A stretch of DNA of 64,000 nt from Chlorogloea purpurea SAG 13.99 (GTDB lineage Bacteria; Cyanobacteriota; Cyanobacteriia; Cyanobacteriales; Microcystaceae), in NCBI GenBank assembly GCA_016903695.1, contig JADQBB010000021.1:1-64000 (forward strand), in the 5' to 3' direction. This document shows positions 54,707 to 64,000 of this stretch, piece by piece. The notes beneath the pieces were generated by a model that saw nothing but the letters and a program-made list of their open reading frames with translations, did no database searches and was not told the DNA's origin. Position 1 is the first letter of the stretch; each line of letters begins with the position of its first letter. Both the position numbers and the translations under genes were made by a program.

Positions 54707-56881
54707 TTATTTAATGAACAGCATTTCCTGGTAGGTGGGCAGGGGCCAGAAACTATCAGCGATTTCGGCTTCTAAAGCATCGCCGTAGCCACGGACTTCA
54801 TCCATGAGGGGACGTAAAACCGTGGCGCAATAGTTCATGTGTTCTTCGGTGGTATCGAAATCGTGCTTCTTGATGGCTTCAGATAGCTTGGTAGCGCTAC
54901 CCATCATCGAGTTAGCGAGATCAGCCACCTTCTGGGCGCTTTCTTTACCCAGATTCACCCCTAGATCCGCCAGACTTCCTATAGTGGCAGATAGTTGAGA
55001 GAGATACTCTACCGCAGCGGGATAGATCATGGTTTTAGCCATGCTTACCACTAGTTTCGCTTCTACCTCGATCGAGAGAATATACTGCTCGGCGTACACT
55101 TCAAATCTGCTTTCTAATTCTACCGGGGTCAGAACGCCGGTTTTCTCGAATAACTCCCTGACGTATTCTTCTTTGAGTACGGGTAAAGCATCCGCGGTGG
55201 TGGGCAGATTGGATAATCCTCGTTCTTCTACCGCCATTTTATGCCAGTCTTCCGAATAGCCGTTGCCTCCGAAGATCACAGCGCCGTGTTGTTCCATCAC
55301 CTCTTTCAGGACGGTGATGATGGCTGCATCTAACTCGCTACCTTTAGATAATTCGTTTTCCAAACGATTACCGATCCAATCTAGGGAGTCAGCCAGCATT
55401 GTATTCAGAACGATCAGCGGGCCGGAAACAGACTGGTTGGAACCTACGGCGCGGAACTCGAAACGGTTGCCGGTGAAGGCGAAGGGAGAGGTACGATTAC
55501 GATCGCCGGGGTCTTTACTCAACGGCGGTAATACGTTAATCCCCAAATCCATCACCCCTTTATGTTGGGATTCAGACACCGAACCATTTTTAATCTGCTC
55601 GAATACGTCTTCAAGCTGTGAACCGAGATAAACCGACATGATTGCCGGGGGGGCTTCGTTAGCGCCTAAACGGTGGTCGTTACTGGCAGTTGCGATCGCC
55701 GCCCGCATCAGAGGCCCGTACTTGTGAACGCCGCGAATAACCGCCCCGCAGAAAACTAAAAATTGAGCGTTATCGTGGGGAGAATCACCGGGGTCTAGTA
55801 AATTACCTTGGGTGGCGTTGCCTACCGACCAGTTAACGTGCTTACCCGAACCGTTAATACCTGCGAATGGCTTCTCGTGCAGTAGGCAAACGAAACCGTG
55901 TTTTTTGGCGGTATGTTTGAGAATCGTCATCAGTAATTGCTGATGGTCGCTGGCCACGTTAGCCGCCTCGAAAAAGGGAGCGATCTCAAACTGACCTGGT
56001 GCTACTTCGTTGTGACGGGTTTTAGCGGGAATACCTAGTTTATAGAGGCTTTCTTCCACATCTTGCATATAGACCTGTACCCGTTCCGGTATAGCGCCGA
56101 AATAGTGGTCATCGAACTCCTGGCCTTTAGCGGGAGGTTTACCGAAGAGGGTGCGCCCGGCTAGTAGCAAATCGGGGCGCTGGCTGGCGAAATTAGCGTC
56201 TACGAGAAAGTATTCTTGTTCGGCACCGCAGCTAGAGTTGACGTGGGCTACATCCTCATTTCCCAGTAGCTTCAAAACTTTACTGGCCGCTTTATCCATC
56301 GCCGCGATCGATCGCAGTAAGGGCACTTTTTTGTCTAGGGCTTCGCCCGTCCAAGAGACGAATACGGTAGGTATACACAGAGTTGCCCCGTTATCCGTTT
56401 CCATAATGTAAGCAGGGCTGGTCACATCCCAGGCTGTGTAACCTCTCGCTTCAAATGTGTCCCGGATGCCGCCATTGGGAAAAGAAGAACCGTCCGGTTC
56501 CCCTTGTACTAACACCTTACCGGAAAATTCTGAAATTACGTTACCGTCGCCCTGTACCGATATGAAGCCATCGTGCTTTTCTGCGGTGATGTTCGTCATC
56601 GGGTAAAAGACGTGGGCGTAATACAGCGCTCCTTTTGACACCGCCCAATCGCGCATGGCTGTAGCCACTACATCAGCGATCGAGGCATCGAGTTTCTGAC
56701 CGGTGACGATGGTTTTTTGAATCGATTTGAAGACTGCCTTGGGAAGACTCGCCTGCATTTTACTGAGGTTGAAGACGTTCGCCGCCCAAATTTCCTCTAG
56801 GCGCTGTGGGGGTTTGGGGGGCATCAGTTGGCGATTGGTAATCTGATGGACGGCTTGAACTCTGGCTGAATTTCCACTCAT
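54707..56881 (-). CDS. glnN: Glutamine synthetase type III
   Basis: The ATP-dependent enzyme combines glutamate and ammonia. It is 724 aa, the usual length of the large GlnN type found in cyanobacteria and Bacteroides. It has [20 protein letters not shown] near the start, the glutamate-binding and catalytic segments [32 protein letters not shown], and [14 protein letters not shown], and [24 protein letters not shown]. GlnN is commonly induced by nitrogen starvation. I see no convincing NtcA site in its 148-nt leader. Confidence 0.97.
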   Translation of the reverse strand: MSGNSARVQAVHQITNRQLMPPKPPQRLEEIWAANVFNLSKMQASLPKAVFKSIQKTIVTGQKLDASIADVVATAMRDWAVSKGALYYAHVFYPMTNITAEKHDGFISVQGDGNVISEFSGKVLVQGEPDGSSFPNGGIRDTFEARGYTAWDVTSPAYIMETDNGATLCIPTVFVSWTGEALDKKVPLLRSIAAMDKAASKVLKLLGNEDVAHVNSSCGAEQEYFLVDANFASQRPDLLLAGRTLFGKPPAKGQEFDDHYFGAIPERVQVYMQDVEESLYKLGIPAKTRHNEVAPGQFEIAPFFEAANVASDHQQLLMTILKHTAKKHGFVCLLHEKPFAGINGSGKHVNWSVGNATQGNLLDPGDSPHDNAQFLVFCGAVIRGVHKYGPLMRAAIATASNDHRLGANEAPPAIMSVYLGSQLEDVFEQIKNGSVSESQHKGVMDLGINVLPPLSKDPGDRNRTSPFAFTGNRFEFRAVGSNQSVSGPLIVLNTMLADSLDWIGNRLENELSKGSELDAAIITVLKEVMEQHGAVIFGGNGYSEDWHKMAVEERGLSNLPTTADALPVLKEEYVRELFEKTGVLTPVELESRFEVYAEQYILSIEVEAKLVVSMAKTMIYPAAVEYLSQLSATIGSLADLGVNLGKESAQKVADLANSMMGSATKLSEAIKKHDFDTTEEHMNYCATVLRPLMDEVRGYGDALEAEIADSFWPLPTYQEMLFIK

Positions 56882-57029
56882 GTTCGTAGTTTATCCTCGA
56901 AGACACTAATCGCTCAATACTACTTAAACCCTGTTTTTAAAATAGATAGCAAAGATACCAAATTATCAGGTTCTCTAGCAAATAATTCAAATAAATAGAA
57001 TAGGCCTGTAGCTATATACATGAGGGCGG

Positions 57030-57290
57030 TTATCCGTCTCCAGGCATACCACCGTTTCTTGGCTGTCTCGCCTCGAACTCTCTCAATAATCTTAATAATT
57101 CATGTTCTGGTACGGCAGGGATGTCCGATAGTTCGTAAAATTCATCATCGTTGAGATAGGGGTAGTCTTCACGCCTCAACTCGTAATTTTGCTCTAATTC
57201 ATCCATTTCTCGCCAATACTGGGCATCATAACCTAGTTTTTGAGCGGTGCGCTCGTATCTGTCCATCTCTTTACATTGATAAAATACCAA
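57030..57290 (-). CDS. Small acidic protein of unknown function
   Basis: The frame is 86 aa; the Met at 57266 (MDRYERTAQKLGYDAQYW) may be the start, giving 78 aa. The product is strongly charged and rich in Tyr, Asp and Glu (YPYLNDDEFYEL), with a helical end (ELLRLLREFEARQ). It sits between glnN and the FAD gene, with both on the same strand. I do not recognise a family. Confidence 0.5.
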   Translation of the reverse strand: MVFYQCKEMDRYERTAQKLGYDAQYWREMDELEQNYELRREDYPYLNDDEFYELSDIPAVPEHELLRLLREFEARQPRNGGMPGDG

Positions 57291-57361
57291 CTTTACAGGT
57301 ATTGTCGTTCATCACGATCGAGTTTTCTCAAAAGTTTTCCACTATCTGATCACATAATACC

Positions 57362-58294
57362 TCAACAAGATTGATATATGAGCGCGTTCACGACGGCCAC
57401 GGCAGAAGTCATAGCCGCTTCCAATGGTGGTAAAGAGTCACAGCAGAAATCACCACAGATGTAAAGAGGAACGATCGAACTCTTCAAGTAATCGAACGGT
57501 AAACGAATCAGCGGCAAAGCGTAACGCCAGCGGTGAACTTGTAGCCAATCGGGGGCGGGTAAACCGGCTTGTGATAGAAGCATAGGGGCTAAAGATTCCA
57601 AGGGTGACAGGTCGAAGTTAGCGGCGGCGAAATCCGGGCTACTATGGATGACTATCAGCGATTGCGGGGGATTTACCCGCTTACTGCTATCTAATCCCAC
57701 CCAGCGTATATCGGCGGTGATCGATCGAGAAAACAGGGGGTAATTATCCGGCAGAGGCTGACTATAACCGGCCATGAAAGTGATACAGGGTTCATAATGG
57801 ACGGATGCCAAAGCTTGCAGGAAATCCGCCTCGGTAAAATTGGAATTTTTTAGTAAAGATAGCGCTTGGGGCGCGGGAATAGCGATGATTAAAGATTTTG
57901 CGGCTACCTCCCCTGCTTCACTTTTAATCCGCCAAGTATCGCCGTAAGCAACAGAAGTAACTAAAAAATTACGATGAATAGTTAAACCCTCCCTTAAAGA
58001 CTTGGGGATACTATTGATGCCATCGGGATGAATATAAGTAGGCGGCGAACTAGTCCAAGGATGACACAGGGAAATTAAATTTTCAGTATACTGACCATCC
58101 GGGGTGATATAAGGCAAACCGTGATCTACAGGGGTCGAGTCAATACGGCGAGTGGCTAAACGTCCACCCACACCCCGTGATTTATCAAGGACAACCACGC
58201 TAAAGCCTCCAGATTGCAAACGTTTAGCGCAGGTTAAACCGGCTATGCCCGCCCCGATGATCCCGAAATCAAACAAAAAATTCTCTACACTCAT
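57362..58294 (-). CDS. NAD(P)/FAD-dependent oxidoreductase (renalase-like)
   Basis: The 310-aa product has the FAD motif FGIIGAGIAGLTCAKRL near the start and the second block VLDKSRGVGGRLATRRI. The arrangement is that of cyanobacterial renalase-type amine-oxidase-fold proteins. The C terminus carries the FAD-binding YICGDFCCDSLPPLEAAMTSA. Substrate and electron acceptor are unknown. It is divergent from the YaaW gene. Confidence 0.85.
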   Translation of the reverse strand: MSVENFLFDFGIIGAGIAGLTCAKRLQSGGFSVVVLDKSRGVGGRLATRRIDSTPVDHGLPYITPDGQYTENLISLCHPWTSSPPTYIHPDGINSIPKSLREGLTIHRNFLVTSVAYGDTWRIKSEAGEVAAKSLIIAIPAPQALSLLKNSNFTEADFLQALASVHYEPCITFMAGYSQPLPDNYPLFSRSITADIRWVGLDSSKRVNPPQSLIVIHSSPDFAAANFDLSPLESLAPMLLSQAGLPAPDWLQVHRWRYALPLIRLPFDYLKSSIVPLYICGDFCCDSLPPLEAAMTSAVAVVNALIYQSC

Positions 58295-58374
58295 CCTACA
58301 GCGCCCAATGATTAAGTTAATATTAGGATGAGCGGCCCAATTAACTCAAGTTTAGGCTGTGGAGGAGAAAATCG

Positions 58375-59205
58375 GTGGATGAATTGCGAACAGGGTTAGA
58401 GTTAGCCAGCGAGGATGAGTTACAGCAGATCACACAAATCCTCTTTACAAGGCGTTTCAATCCCCTAGATTACGTACAGGCCCCAGACCCCATAGAAGTA
58501 CAAAGTCTGGATTGGGATAGCTGGATAGACAGCATCGAGAATCGTTTCCGTTATCTGGCGGCAGATGGTATAACTGTACTCAAGGGCAAAACCGGGAGTG
58601 TAACCTATCGACAGATACTGATACGCGTTTGTCATTTCCTCAAAGTCCCCTATTCTCAGAAAATGTCCACGACGGATATAGAAGCGGAAATCTACCTCCA
58701 TCTCGTCAGCAAAGCTTGGAAGCGCCTTCCCCCTTCAGAACAGAAATCACTTTCCATTAAAATTCAAAAAGCCCTAGCTGCCACGAAAACCCCCGAACCT
58801 TTACCCGCACATTTACAGAATAATCCTCTCGCTATCGTTTTAAAGGGTAGTAGCGCCTTCGCCGTTAACTCGATCATCAAACCTCTGGTCTTAAAAAATA
58901 TCGCCCAACAATTCGCCCTCCATTGCGCCACCTATCAGGCGGCGAAAACCGCTTTAGTGGAGGGGGGTTCAGCCATCGCCAATCAAGTCGTGTTACAAAG
59001 CGCTAAAAGGGGTATGACGGGTGCAGCGGTGAGATACGGCGCAGTACGTGCCACTTTAGGCGTTATCGGCCCCGCTTTATGGGGCTGGTTTATCGCCGAT
59101 TTGGGCTGGAAAACTATAGCGACGGATTACGGGAGGATTATCCCCGCTATCTTCGCTTTAGCACAGATTCGCCTCACCAGGGATGAATGTTGGAATCTCG
59201 TCTGA
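58375..59205 (+). CDS. YaaW-family (UPF0174) protein
   Basis: The 276-aa product starts GTG. It has the N-terminal helical region MDELRTGLELASEDELQQI and FNPLDYVQAPDPIE of this family. The C-terminal third is hydrophobic (VLKNIAQQFALHCATYQAAK to GVIGPALWGWFIADLGWKTIA). The biological role of YaaW is unknown; proteins of this family are linked with stress in E. coli. Its last 19 nt overlap the start of the next gene. Confidence 0.75.
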   Translation: MDELRTGLELASEDELQQITQILFTRRFNPLDYVQAPDPIEVQSLDWDSWIDSIENRFRYLAADGITVLKGKTGSVTYRQILIRVCHFLKVPYSQKMSTTDIEAEIYLHLVSKAWKRLPPSEQKSLSIKIQKALAATKTPEPLPAHLQNNPLAIVLKGSSAFAVNSIIKPLVLKNIAQQFALHCATYQAAKTALVEGGSAIANQVVLQSAKRGMTGAAVRYGAVRATLGVIGPALWGWFIADLGWKTIATDYGRIIPAIFALAQIRLTRDECWNLV

Positions 59206-60476
59206 AACTCTGGCAATGGAATCTGATCCAAGGTTCGGTTTTGATCTTTCCCCTACAATCGGAGTTAGGCGGTTTAGGTTTGTTCGTCGCTTGTATAGGC
59301 ATATGTCGCCTTCATTGGCGAGATATTTTCCGTAATCCCCTAGTTTGGGGTCTGGGGGTTTTAACCCTCTGGTTATTGACCATTACCGTCCTCTCCCCCC
59401 GCCCGATCGATTCCGCCCTCGGAATCATGAATTTTATGCCCTTCTTCTTCATGTTCATGAATATCAGTTGGGCGATCGATCGACCTTCTCAATTACGGCG
59501 ACTGGCTTGGCTATTGGTGATTCCTTCCCTGGTTGTAGTGGTGATGGGATGGGGACAATTATTTCTCGGTTGGAGTAAACCCCAGTTTCTCAATTATCTG
59601 GTGTTATGGCCCCTCGTACCCCACGGTAATCCGCCAGGTAGGATGTCTTCGGTGTTCATGTACGCCAATATCCTCGGCGCTTACCTACTGACGGTTTTCA
59701 TCCTCAATTTGGGCTTATGGATAGATACCTACAGGCGGAAAGAATTACAAAAGGGGCAATTGGGGTTTTTGACCCTGAGTTTGATTATGAACGCGATCGG
59801 TCTTTATCTCACCAATTCCCGCAACGCCTGGGTACTAGCATTTCTGGCCTGTTTGTGTTTCGCTTTCTATCTGGGGTGGCGCACCCTGGTGGGGGTATTC
59901 GTGTTTTTAGGAGTTAGCGTGATGGTTTCCGCCTGGGGGCCTTCTCCTTTAAAGGAAATACTACGCCGCTTTATTCCCCGATCTATCTGGGCGAGATTGT
60001 CCGATGAGATGTTTCAAAATCGACCTCTTGCTACTTTAAGAGTTACCCAGTGGCAATTCACCCTCGATATGACGCGGCGGCATCCCCTCACGGGTTGGGG
60101 ATTGCGAAGCTTCACCCCCATGTATCAACAAAGTTGGGGGGAATGGTTAGGTCATCCTCATAGTTTATATTTGATGCTGATGGCAGAAACGGGTATCACT
60201 GGCTTATTGTTATTTTCCGCTTGGGTGGGTTGGATTTATGTGCGCGCGATCGCTTTATTACGCCGACTTCAGCCGGATGAAGGACAATTATTGCTGTTTA
60301 CTTATATGGTGGCATTCGCTGGCTGTATCTTTTTTAATACGGTAGACGTGACGGTTGCTGACGGTAAGATGAATACCATCAACTGGTTATTGTTATCTTC
60401 GATCGGTGGCATGGTTGTAGAAGCTTGGAGACAGAAAGTGCTTCCTCACAATCAACATTATTCCCCGTCACCTTGA
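59187..60476 (+). CDS. O-antigen ligase-like (Wzy_C / IctB-type) membrane protein
   Basis: The 429-aa polytopic membrane protein has about 10-11 transmembrane helices. The Wzy_C signature is near residue 320: GWGLRSFTPMYQQSWG followed by GHPHSLYLMLMAETGITGL. An exoplasmic loop holding WPLVPHGNPPGRMSSVFMYANILG is typical of the O-antigen ligase/polymerase superfamily. Members act in exopolysaccharide or LPS assembly; related cyanobacterial proteins have been called IctB. It overlaps the YaaW gene by 19 nt. Confidence 0.85.
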   Translation: MLESRLKLWQWNLIQGSVLIFPLQSELGGLGLFVACIGICRLHWRDIFRNPLVWGLGVLTLWLLTITVLSPRPIDSALGIMNFMPFFFMFMNISWAIDRPSQLRRLAWLLVIPSLVVVVMGWGQLFLGWSKPQFLNYLVLWPLVPHGNPPGRMSSVFMYANILGAYLLTVFILNLGLWIDTYRRKELQKGQLGFLTLSLIMNAIGLYLTNSRNAWVLAFLACLCFAFYLGWRTLVGVFVFLGVSVMVSAWGPSPLKEILRRFIPRSIWARLSDEMFQNRPLATLRVTQWQFTLDMTRRHPLTGWGLRSFTPMYQQSWGEWLGHPHSLYLMLMAETGITGLLLFSAWVGWIYVRAIALLRRLQPDEGQLLLFTYMVAFAGCIFFNTVDVTVADGKMNTINWLLLSSIGGMVVEAWRQKVLPHNQHYSPSP

Positions 60477-60718
60477 CCTGCACCGATTTTCATCTGTTGC
60501 TTACTGTATCTCAGGTCGTGCCAAAGGTTATTTAACTTCTCGTAAGCTTCCGCGCTAGAGATTTTACCGCCCGTGTGTAATCCCGCTATGAAAGAAACTC
60601 TCGTGGCAAATTCTTGTAAATTACAGTTAAAAGTTAAGTTTTCAGGAGTGAAGTGCCCGTGATACTGGCTCACAGGTAGTAAAAACTGATTTTTAGCCAT
60701 CCGCTCTGAATGTTTCAT
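60458..60718 (-). CDS. Conserved small cyanobacterial protein
   Basis: The start is placed at the Met at 60718 (MKHSERMAKNQFLL); the frame opens 6 codons earlier. The product is 86 aa. It contains HGHFTPENLTFNCNLQEFATRV, LHTGGKISSAEAYEKLNNLW and LRYSKQQ. The pattern matches a widely distributed cyanobacterial hypothetical; no function is known. It overlaps the O-antigen ligase-like gene end by 19 nt (tail to tail). Confidence 0.6.
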   Translation of the reverse strand: MKHSERMAKNQFLLPVSQYHGHFTPENLTFNCNLQEFATRVSFIAGLHTGGKISSAEAYEKLNNLWHDLRYSKQQMKIGAGQGDGE

Positions 60719-60856
60719 AGTTATGACTCCCTCCATCTAGCTATTTTTATTCTAACTCTTAATCTATTATTAACCTGAAATTAACCTAGCAGTAGTAAGA
60801 AAAGTTACATTCCTTGACGGAGGCGAATTTAAAGGCGGTAGGTAATAAAGATAAGT

Positions 60857-61747
60857 TTAACGGCGCATTATAGTTTTTATCTCCCTCCAAATGGCAGATT
60901 TTCCCGCACTACCGACTGTGTGGGTTAAAACCCCCTGACTGGGGCTCAAAAGAAAGGCGAGGATAAAAAGAGCGAAGGAGATAAGCACGATCGCAGGCCC
61001 CGATGGTAGGTTATAAAAGTAACTAAGATACATCCCGCTAACACAGGCGAAAACTCCTAAAGCTATTGCTAAACCCATTACCTGATGGAGACGGGGCAGA
61101 AGTAAATAAGCGGTGGCAGGGGGGGTGATTAATAAAGCCAGCACTAAAATTACACCCACGGCCTTGAGACTGGCTACGATCGTTAAACCGATTAAAACCA
61201 TCAAGCCCATATCTAAAAGATTAACGGGCAAACCCGCCGCCTGCGCCCCCAATTTATCGAAGGTGTAAAACAATAATTCCTTGTAGAGCAGGAATACGGT
61301 TAATAGCACGATGACGGCGATAACTAAAGTGTCACGAATATCATCACCCGTCACCCCTAAAATATTGCCGAATAGATAATGATTGAGGTCGATTTTATTA
61401 TCTTTTTGAATGACGGTGATTAAAGTAATACCGAGGGCGAAAAAAGCCGAAAACACTATACCCATGGCCGCGTCTTCTTTAATCGGTGAACGCGTGCGAA
61501 TCAGGTTAATTAAAACCGTACCCAGTATCCCCGCTATAAACGCACCGATGAAAAGATTGATTTCTAACAGAAAAGCGATCGCGAGTCCAGGTAAAACCGA
61601 GTGACTGATAGCGTCTCCCAATAAAGCCAGACGTTGCACCATCAGATAGCTACCCACCACAGCGCAAATAATCCCTACTATGATGGACTCGATCAGAGAA
61701 CGTTGCATGAAGGAGTATTGTAGGGGTTCGAGAAGCAGTTGTAACAT
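60857..61747 (-). CDS. Zinc/manganese-type ABC transporter permease
   Basis: The 296-aa protein has eight or nine transmembrane segments and belongs to the ZnuB/MntB family. It has MLQLLLEPLQYSFMQRSLIESIIVG at the start, the coupling loop LGDAISHSVLPGLAIA and LKAVGVILVLALLITPPATAYLL near the C-terminal half. The ATPase and binding protein are not in the window. It starts 3 nt after the stop of the PAS-GGDEF-EAL gene, so the two likely share a transcript. The metal is uncertain. Confidence 0.9.
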   Translation of the reverse strand: MLQLLLEPLQYSFMQRSLIESIIVGIICAVVGSYLMVQRLALLGDAISHSVLPGLAIAFLLEINLFIGAFIAGILGTVLINLIRTRSPIKEDAAMGIVFSAFFALGITLITVIQKDNKIDLNHYLFGNILGVTGDDIRDTLVIAVIVLLTVFLLYKELLFYTFDKLGAQAAGLPVNLLDMGLMVLIGLTIVASLKAVGVILVLALLITPPATAYLLLPRLHQVMGLAIALGVFACVSGMYLSYFYNLPSGPAIVLISFALFILAFLLSPSQGVLTHTVGSAGKSAIWREIKTIMRR

Positions 61748-61750
61748 CTT

Positions 61751-64000
61751 TTATTTATTTTCTTCCGGGGGTAATAGGGAGGTTTGGACGAAAAATTTCG
61801 CCGCATCTGAAGGGCAGACGGGAGGAGAGAAGATAAAACCTTGTCCCGCCTCACAACCTAAAGCCTTTAGCTTTTCCAATTGTAAAGTCGTTTCGATGCC
61901 CTCGGCTACTACATCCATCCCCAAGGTATGGGCGAGGGTGAGGATAGTTTGCACGATCGCGGTATGATTCGATTCTAGACGGTTCGTGAAAGAGCGATCG
62001 ATCTTCAAAGTGCGAATGGGGAATTCGTGCAGGCGACTCAAAGATGAATAACCGGTGCCGAAATCATCGATACAGAATTGGACACCGAGAGACTCTAATT
62101 CTTCAATTACTGACGATTGATTATTAATCGTTTCCAGAAATCCACTTTCTGTTAATTCTAGTTTTAACTGCTGATTTTTTACCCCTGTCCTCTTGACAAT
62201 TCTACTAAATTCCTTAACTAATCCTGTTTCTTTTAATTGATATGGAGACAGATTGACGTTCATCACTACCTGGGCGGCATCGGGATATACACTATTCCAA
62301 TGGGCTAATTGTTGACAGGCTTGTTCTAACACCCATAAACCCAAAGAATTAATCAGCCCGGTTTCTTCCGCTATAGGAATGAATTCCTGCGGTGATACCC
62401 AACCCTTTTCTATGTGATACCAGCGGACTAAAGCTTCAAATCCTATCAAACTTCCGGTTTGTAAATTGACTATCGGTTGATAGTATAAAGATAATTTTTT
62501 ATTCTTGACGGCATGACGCAGATCGTTCTCTAAATGCAACCTACTGAGTAAACTAGAATACATCTGGGGGTCAAAAACCACATAACTATTTTTCCCTTGC
62601 GCTTTAGCTTGATACATGGCTATATCCGCATCTCGCAGTAAATCTTCCGGGTTTTTATAGCTACTATTGCTCAAAGTTATGCCGATGCTGGCACTACTAA
62701 ATATGGTCTTCTCTCCTAGTTGAAAAGGAAAGTTCAGAGAGTTTTGAATACGTCTTACCACCTTGATCACGTCTTCTTCATCTTTAACATCATTGAGCAG
62801 GATAACAAATTCATCGCCACCGAATCGCGCTATTTTATCTTGCTGTCTGATCACTTCTTTTAGCCGTAGACACACTTGTTTTAATAGTTCATCTCCCATT
62901 AAATGACCGAAACTATCATTAACTAACTTGAACTGGTCTAAATCTATAAATAAAACTGCATATTCATTGTGGTTGGGAATCTGAGAATCCCTGATTTTAA
63001 TTTTTAATTGACTAGTGAACCAAGCTCGATTATAGCTTTGAGTTAAATTATCATGGACGGCATCATAGATTAATTTTGCTTCCGTTTGACGACGATAGGT
63101 AATATCCTCTACCGTACCTTCGTAGTAAAGAAATTCGCCAGAGGAGTTATATACTTTTCTGGTACTTTCGGAAATCCAAATAATACTACCGTCTTTACGA
63201 TAAACTTGGGCTTCAAAATTCCTGACCATATCTTCTTTATCTAATAAATCGATAAGCCGCTCTCTATCTTCTTTATTTACATATAACTGCTGGGAAATAT
63301 TTCGTAATTTATCTATTAATTCTTCACAGGAATCATAACCATAAATTTGCGCTAGGGCGGGATTTACCTTTAGATAATATCCTTCTAGTGTGGATTGAAA
63401 GACTCCTTGAGTAATATGTTCAAAGATACTTCTGTATTGTTCTTCGGCTTGTTTAAGAGCTTCTTCCGTCTGCATCCGTTTCGTAATGTTACGAGATACT
63501 GCAATAAACTCTTGCACTTCGTTATTGCTAGGATTAACTATTAATTTAACGCAGGTTTCTACCCAAATATAGTAACCTTCCTGATGTAGCATCCGGTAAA
63601 TTAACGGGTCTAAGATTTCTTGGTTTGACTGTATCTGACTGTAAAACTTATTAACGCTTACTAGGTCTTCAGGATGACAGAACTCAGAGATAAATGAACA
63701 GAGTAATTTTTCTGAGTGGTATCCCAATAGTGCTGTCCCTCCCGAAGATGCGTAAATACAGCTTCCATCAGGGAGATGCCTAGAGATGAGGTCAGTGGTA
63801 TTCTCCGCTAATAATCTATATCTGGCTTCGCTTTCTCGCAAAGCTTGTTCGGTTTTTTTTAAAGGGGTTATATCGTTGATAAACCCTTCTACTTCCTTAA
63901 CATTGCCCTCTTTATCCAACACTATATTGCCTTTTTCCCAAACCCATTTAATCAGTCCTGATTTCGTTTTTATTCTATATTCCACTTCGTAAAATTCTTG
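61751..64000 (-). CDS. PAS-GGDEF-EAL signalling protein (5' end outside the window)
   Basis: The visible part is 749 codons and stays open to the right edge (QEFYEVEYRIKTKSG), so the N terminus is missing. Three or four PAS/PAC domains lie in residues 1-310 (ITPLKKTEQALRESEARY, NITKRMQTEEALKQAEEQY). A GGDEF domain has an RQQD inhibitory site 5 residues before FGGDEFVILL. An EAL domain follows with FEALVRW, NVNLSPYQL, LELTESG, IDDFGTGYSSLSRL, KIDRSF and AEGIET, all catalytic residues present. It could therefore make or degrade c-di-GMP. It sits 3 nt upstream of the metal permease. Confidence 0.92.
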   Translation of the reverse strand, partial: QEFYEVEYRIKTKSGLIKWVWEKGNIVLDKEGNVKEVEGFINDITPLKKTEQALRESEARYRLLAENTTDLISRHLPDGSCIYASSGGTALLGYHSEKLLCSFISEFCHPEDLVSVNKFYSQIQSNQEILDPLIYRMLHQEGYYIWVETCVKLIVNPSNNEVQEFIAVSRNITKRMQTEEALKQAEEQYRSIFEHITQGVFQSTLEGYYLKVNPALAQIYGYDSCEELIDKLRNISQQLYVNKEDRERLIDLLDKEDMVRNFEAQVYRKDGSIIWISESTRKVYNSSGEFLYYEGTVEDITYRRQTEAKLIYDAVHDNLTQSYNRAWFTSQLKIKIRDSQIPNHNEYAVLFIDLDQFKLVNDSFGHLMGDELLKQVCLRLKEVIRQQDKIARFGGDEFVILLNDVKDEEDVIKVVRRIQNSLNFPFQLGEKTIFSSASIGITLSNSSYKNPEDLLRDADIAMYQAKAQGKNSYVVFDPQMYSSLLSRLHLENDLRHAVKNKKLSLYYQPIVNLQTGSLIGFEALVRWYHIEKGWVSPQEFIPIAEETGLINSLGLWVLEQACQQLAHWNSVYPDAAQVVMNVNLSPYQLKETGLVKEFSRIVKRTGVKNQQLKLELTESGFLETINNQSSVIEELESLGVQFCIDDFGTGYSSLSRLHEFPIRTLKIDRSFTNRLESNHTAIVQTILTLAHTLGMDVVAEGIETTLQLEKLKALGCEAGQGFIFSPPVCPSDAAKFFVQTSLLPPEENK

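Noticed and set aside
54617..54707. glnA/glutamine riboswitch near glnN
   Set aside because: The structure is at the 3' end of the gene, not in the leader, and does not show the glutamine-riboswitch consensus that I know.
56882..57029. NtcA site upstream of glnN
   Set aside because: GTA and TAC half-sites are present only with a 6-nt spacer (GTATATAGCTAC), or as GTA-N8-ATC. Neither fits GTA-N8-TAC.
1..64000. CRISPR array, prophage or biosynthetic gene cluster
   Set aside because: No regularly spaced direct repeats, cas genes, phage structural genes, NRPS or PKS modules were seen.

Overview
The window is a stretch of cyanobacterial chromosome. The evidence is the combination of a type III glutamine synthetase (glnN), the 2-oxoglutarate decarboxylase / succinate-semialdehyde dehydrogenase pair that replaces 2-oxoglutarate dehydrogenase in cyanobacteria, an SLH-plus-OprB outer-membrane porin, a type II NADH dehydrogenase, CofG, a DUF4079 protein, and many copies of the HIP1 octamer GCGATCGC. 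The species cannot be fixed from the sequence alone; a unicellular or colonial member of the Chroococcales is a reasonable guess. No rRNA, tRNA, CRISPR array or prophage was found.

Region 1 (1-4220) is a mobile-element scrapyard. On the minus strand lie parts of a dead group II intron: a GUGCG-type 5' end near 2850 (or 2812), domains I-III, an N-terminal reverse-transcriptase fragment, a frameshifted HNH fragment and a well-formed 34-nt domain V at 205-238. A further RT fragment runs off the left edge. Between the RT and HNH pieces sit the C-terminal remnant of a large serine recombinase and an unrecognised small gene. Beside the intron 5' end is an apparently intact solo tnpB (IS200/IS605, IS1341-like) with its own promoter and a right-end hairpin.

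Region 2 (4370-9725, minus) is a housekeeping run: gpmI, then der, ecfT and a chorismate-binding enzyme with spacings of 9 and 3 nt. Region 3 (9878-19487, mostly plus) holds a PstS-like binding protein, a small secreted protein, a Uma2 nuclease, an HNH protein (minus), alr, serA, prmA, a type II NADH dehydrogenase and malQ. Region 4 (19515-34432) holds an OmpR-type regulator, pyk, a D-lactate-type dehydrogenase, and a fluoroacetate-dehalogenase-like hydrolase whose start codon overlaps the divergent start of an HDAC-like deacetylase. It continues with cofG, a DUF4079 membrane protein, rnz, a Lin0512 protein, a GHL10-type glycoside hydrolase and a Ski2-like helicase.

Region 5 (34578-43357) has a compact signalling operon (membrane PAS histidine kinase, receiver-GGDEF protein, periplasmic family-3 binding protein). 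It is followed by the succinate-semialdehyde dehydrogenase and 2-oxoglutarate decarboxylase genes, which together turn 2-oxoglutarate into succinate. Region 6 (43415-54577) holds the porin, queG, a HAD phosphatase, a methyltransferase, a metallophosphatase, a gapN-like dehydrogenase, a Dam-type adenine methylase directly after trpD, and a serine beta-lactamase-family protein. Region 7 (54707-64000) has glnN followed by an unexplained branched inverted-repeat structure, a renalase-like FAD protein, a YaaW protein overlapping an O-antigen-ligase-like membrane protein, and a PAS-GGDEF-EAL protein cut by the window edge and placed 3 nt upstream of a zinc/manganese ABC permease.

Links between the parts: central carbon (gpmI, pyk, gapN, malQ), the carbon/nitrogen junction (2-oxoglutarate shunt, glnN, trpD, serA), and c-di-GMP signalling (two cyclase-domain proteins, both with RxxD inhibitory sites).
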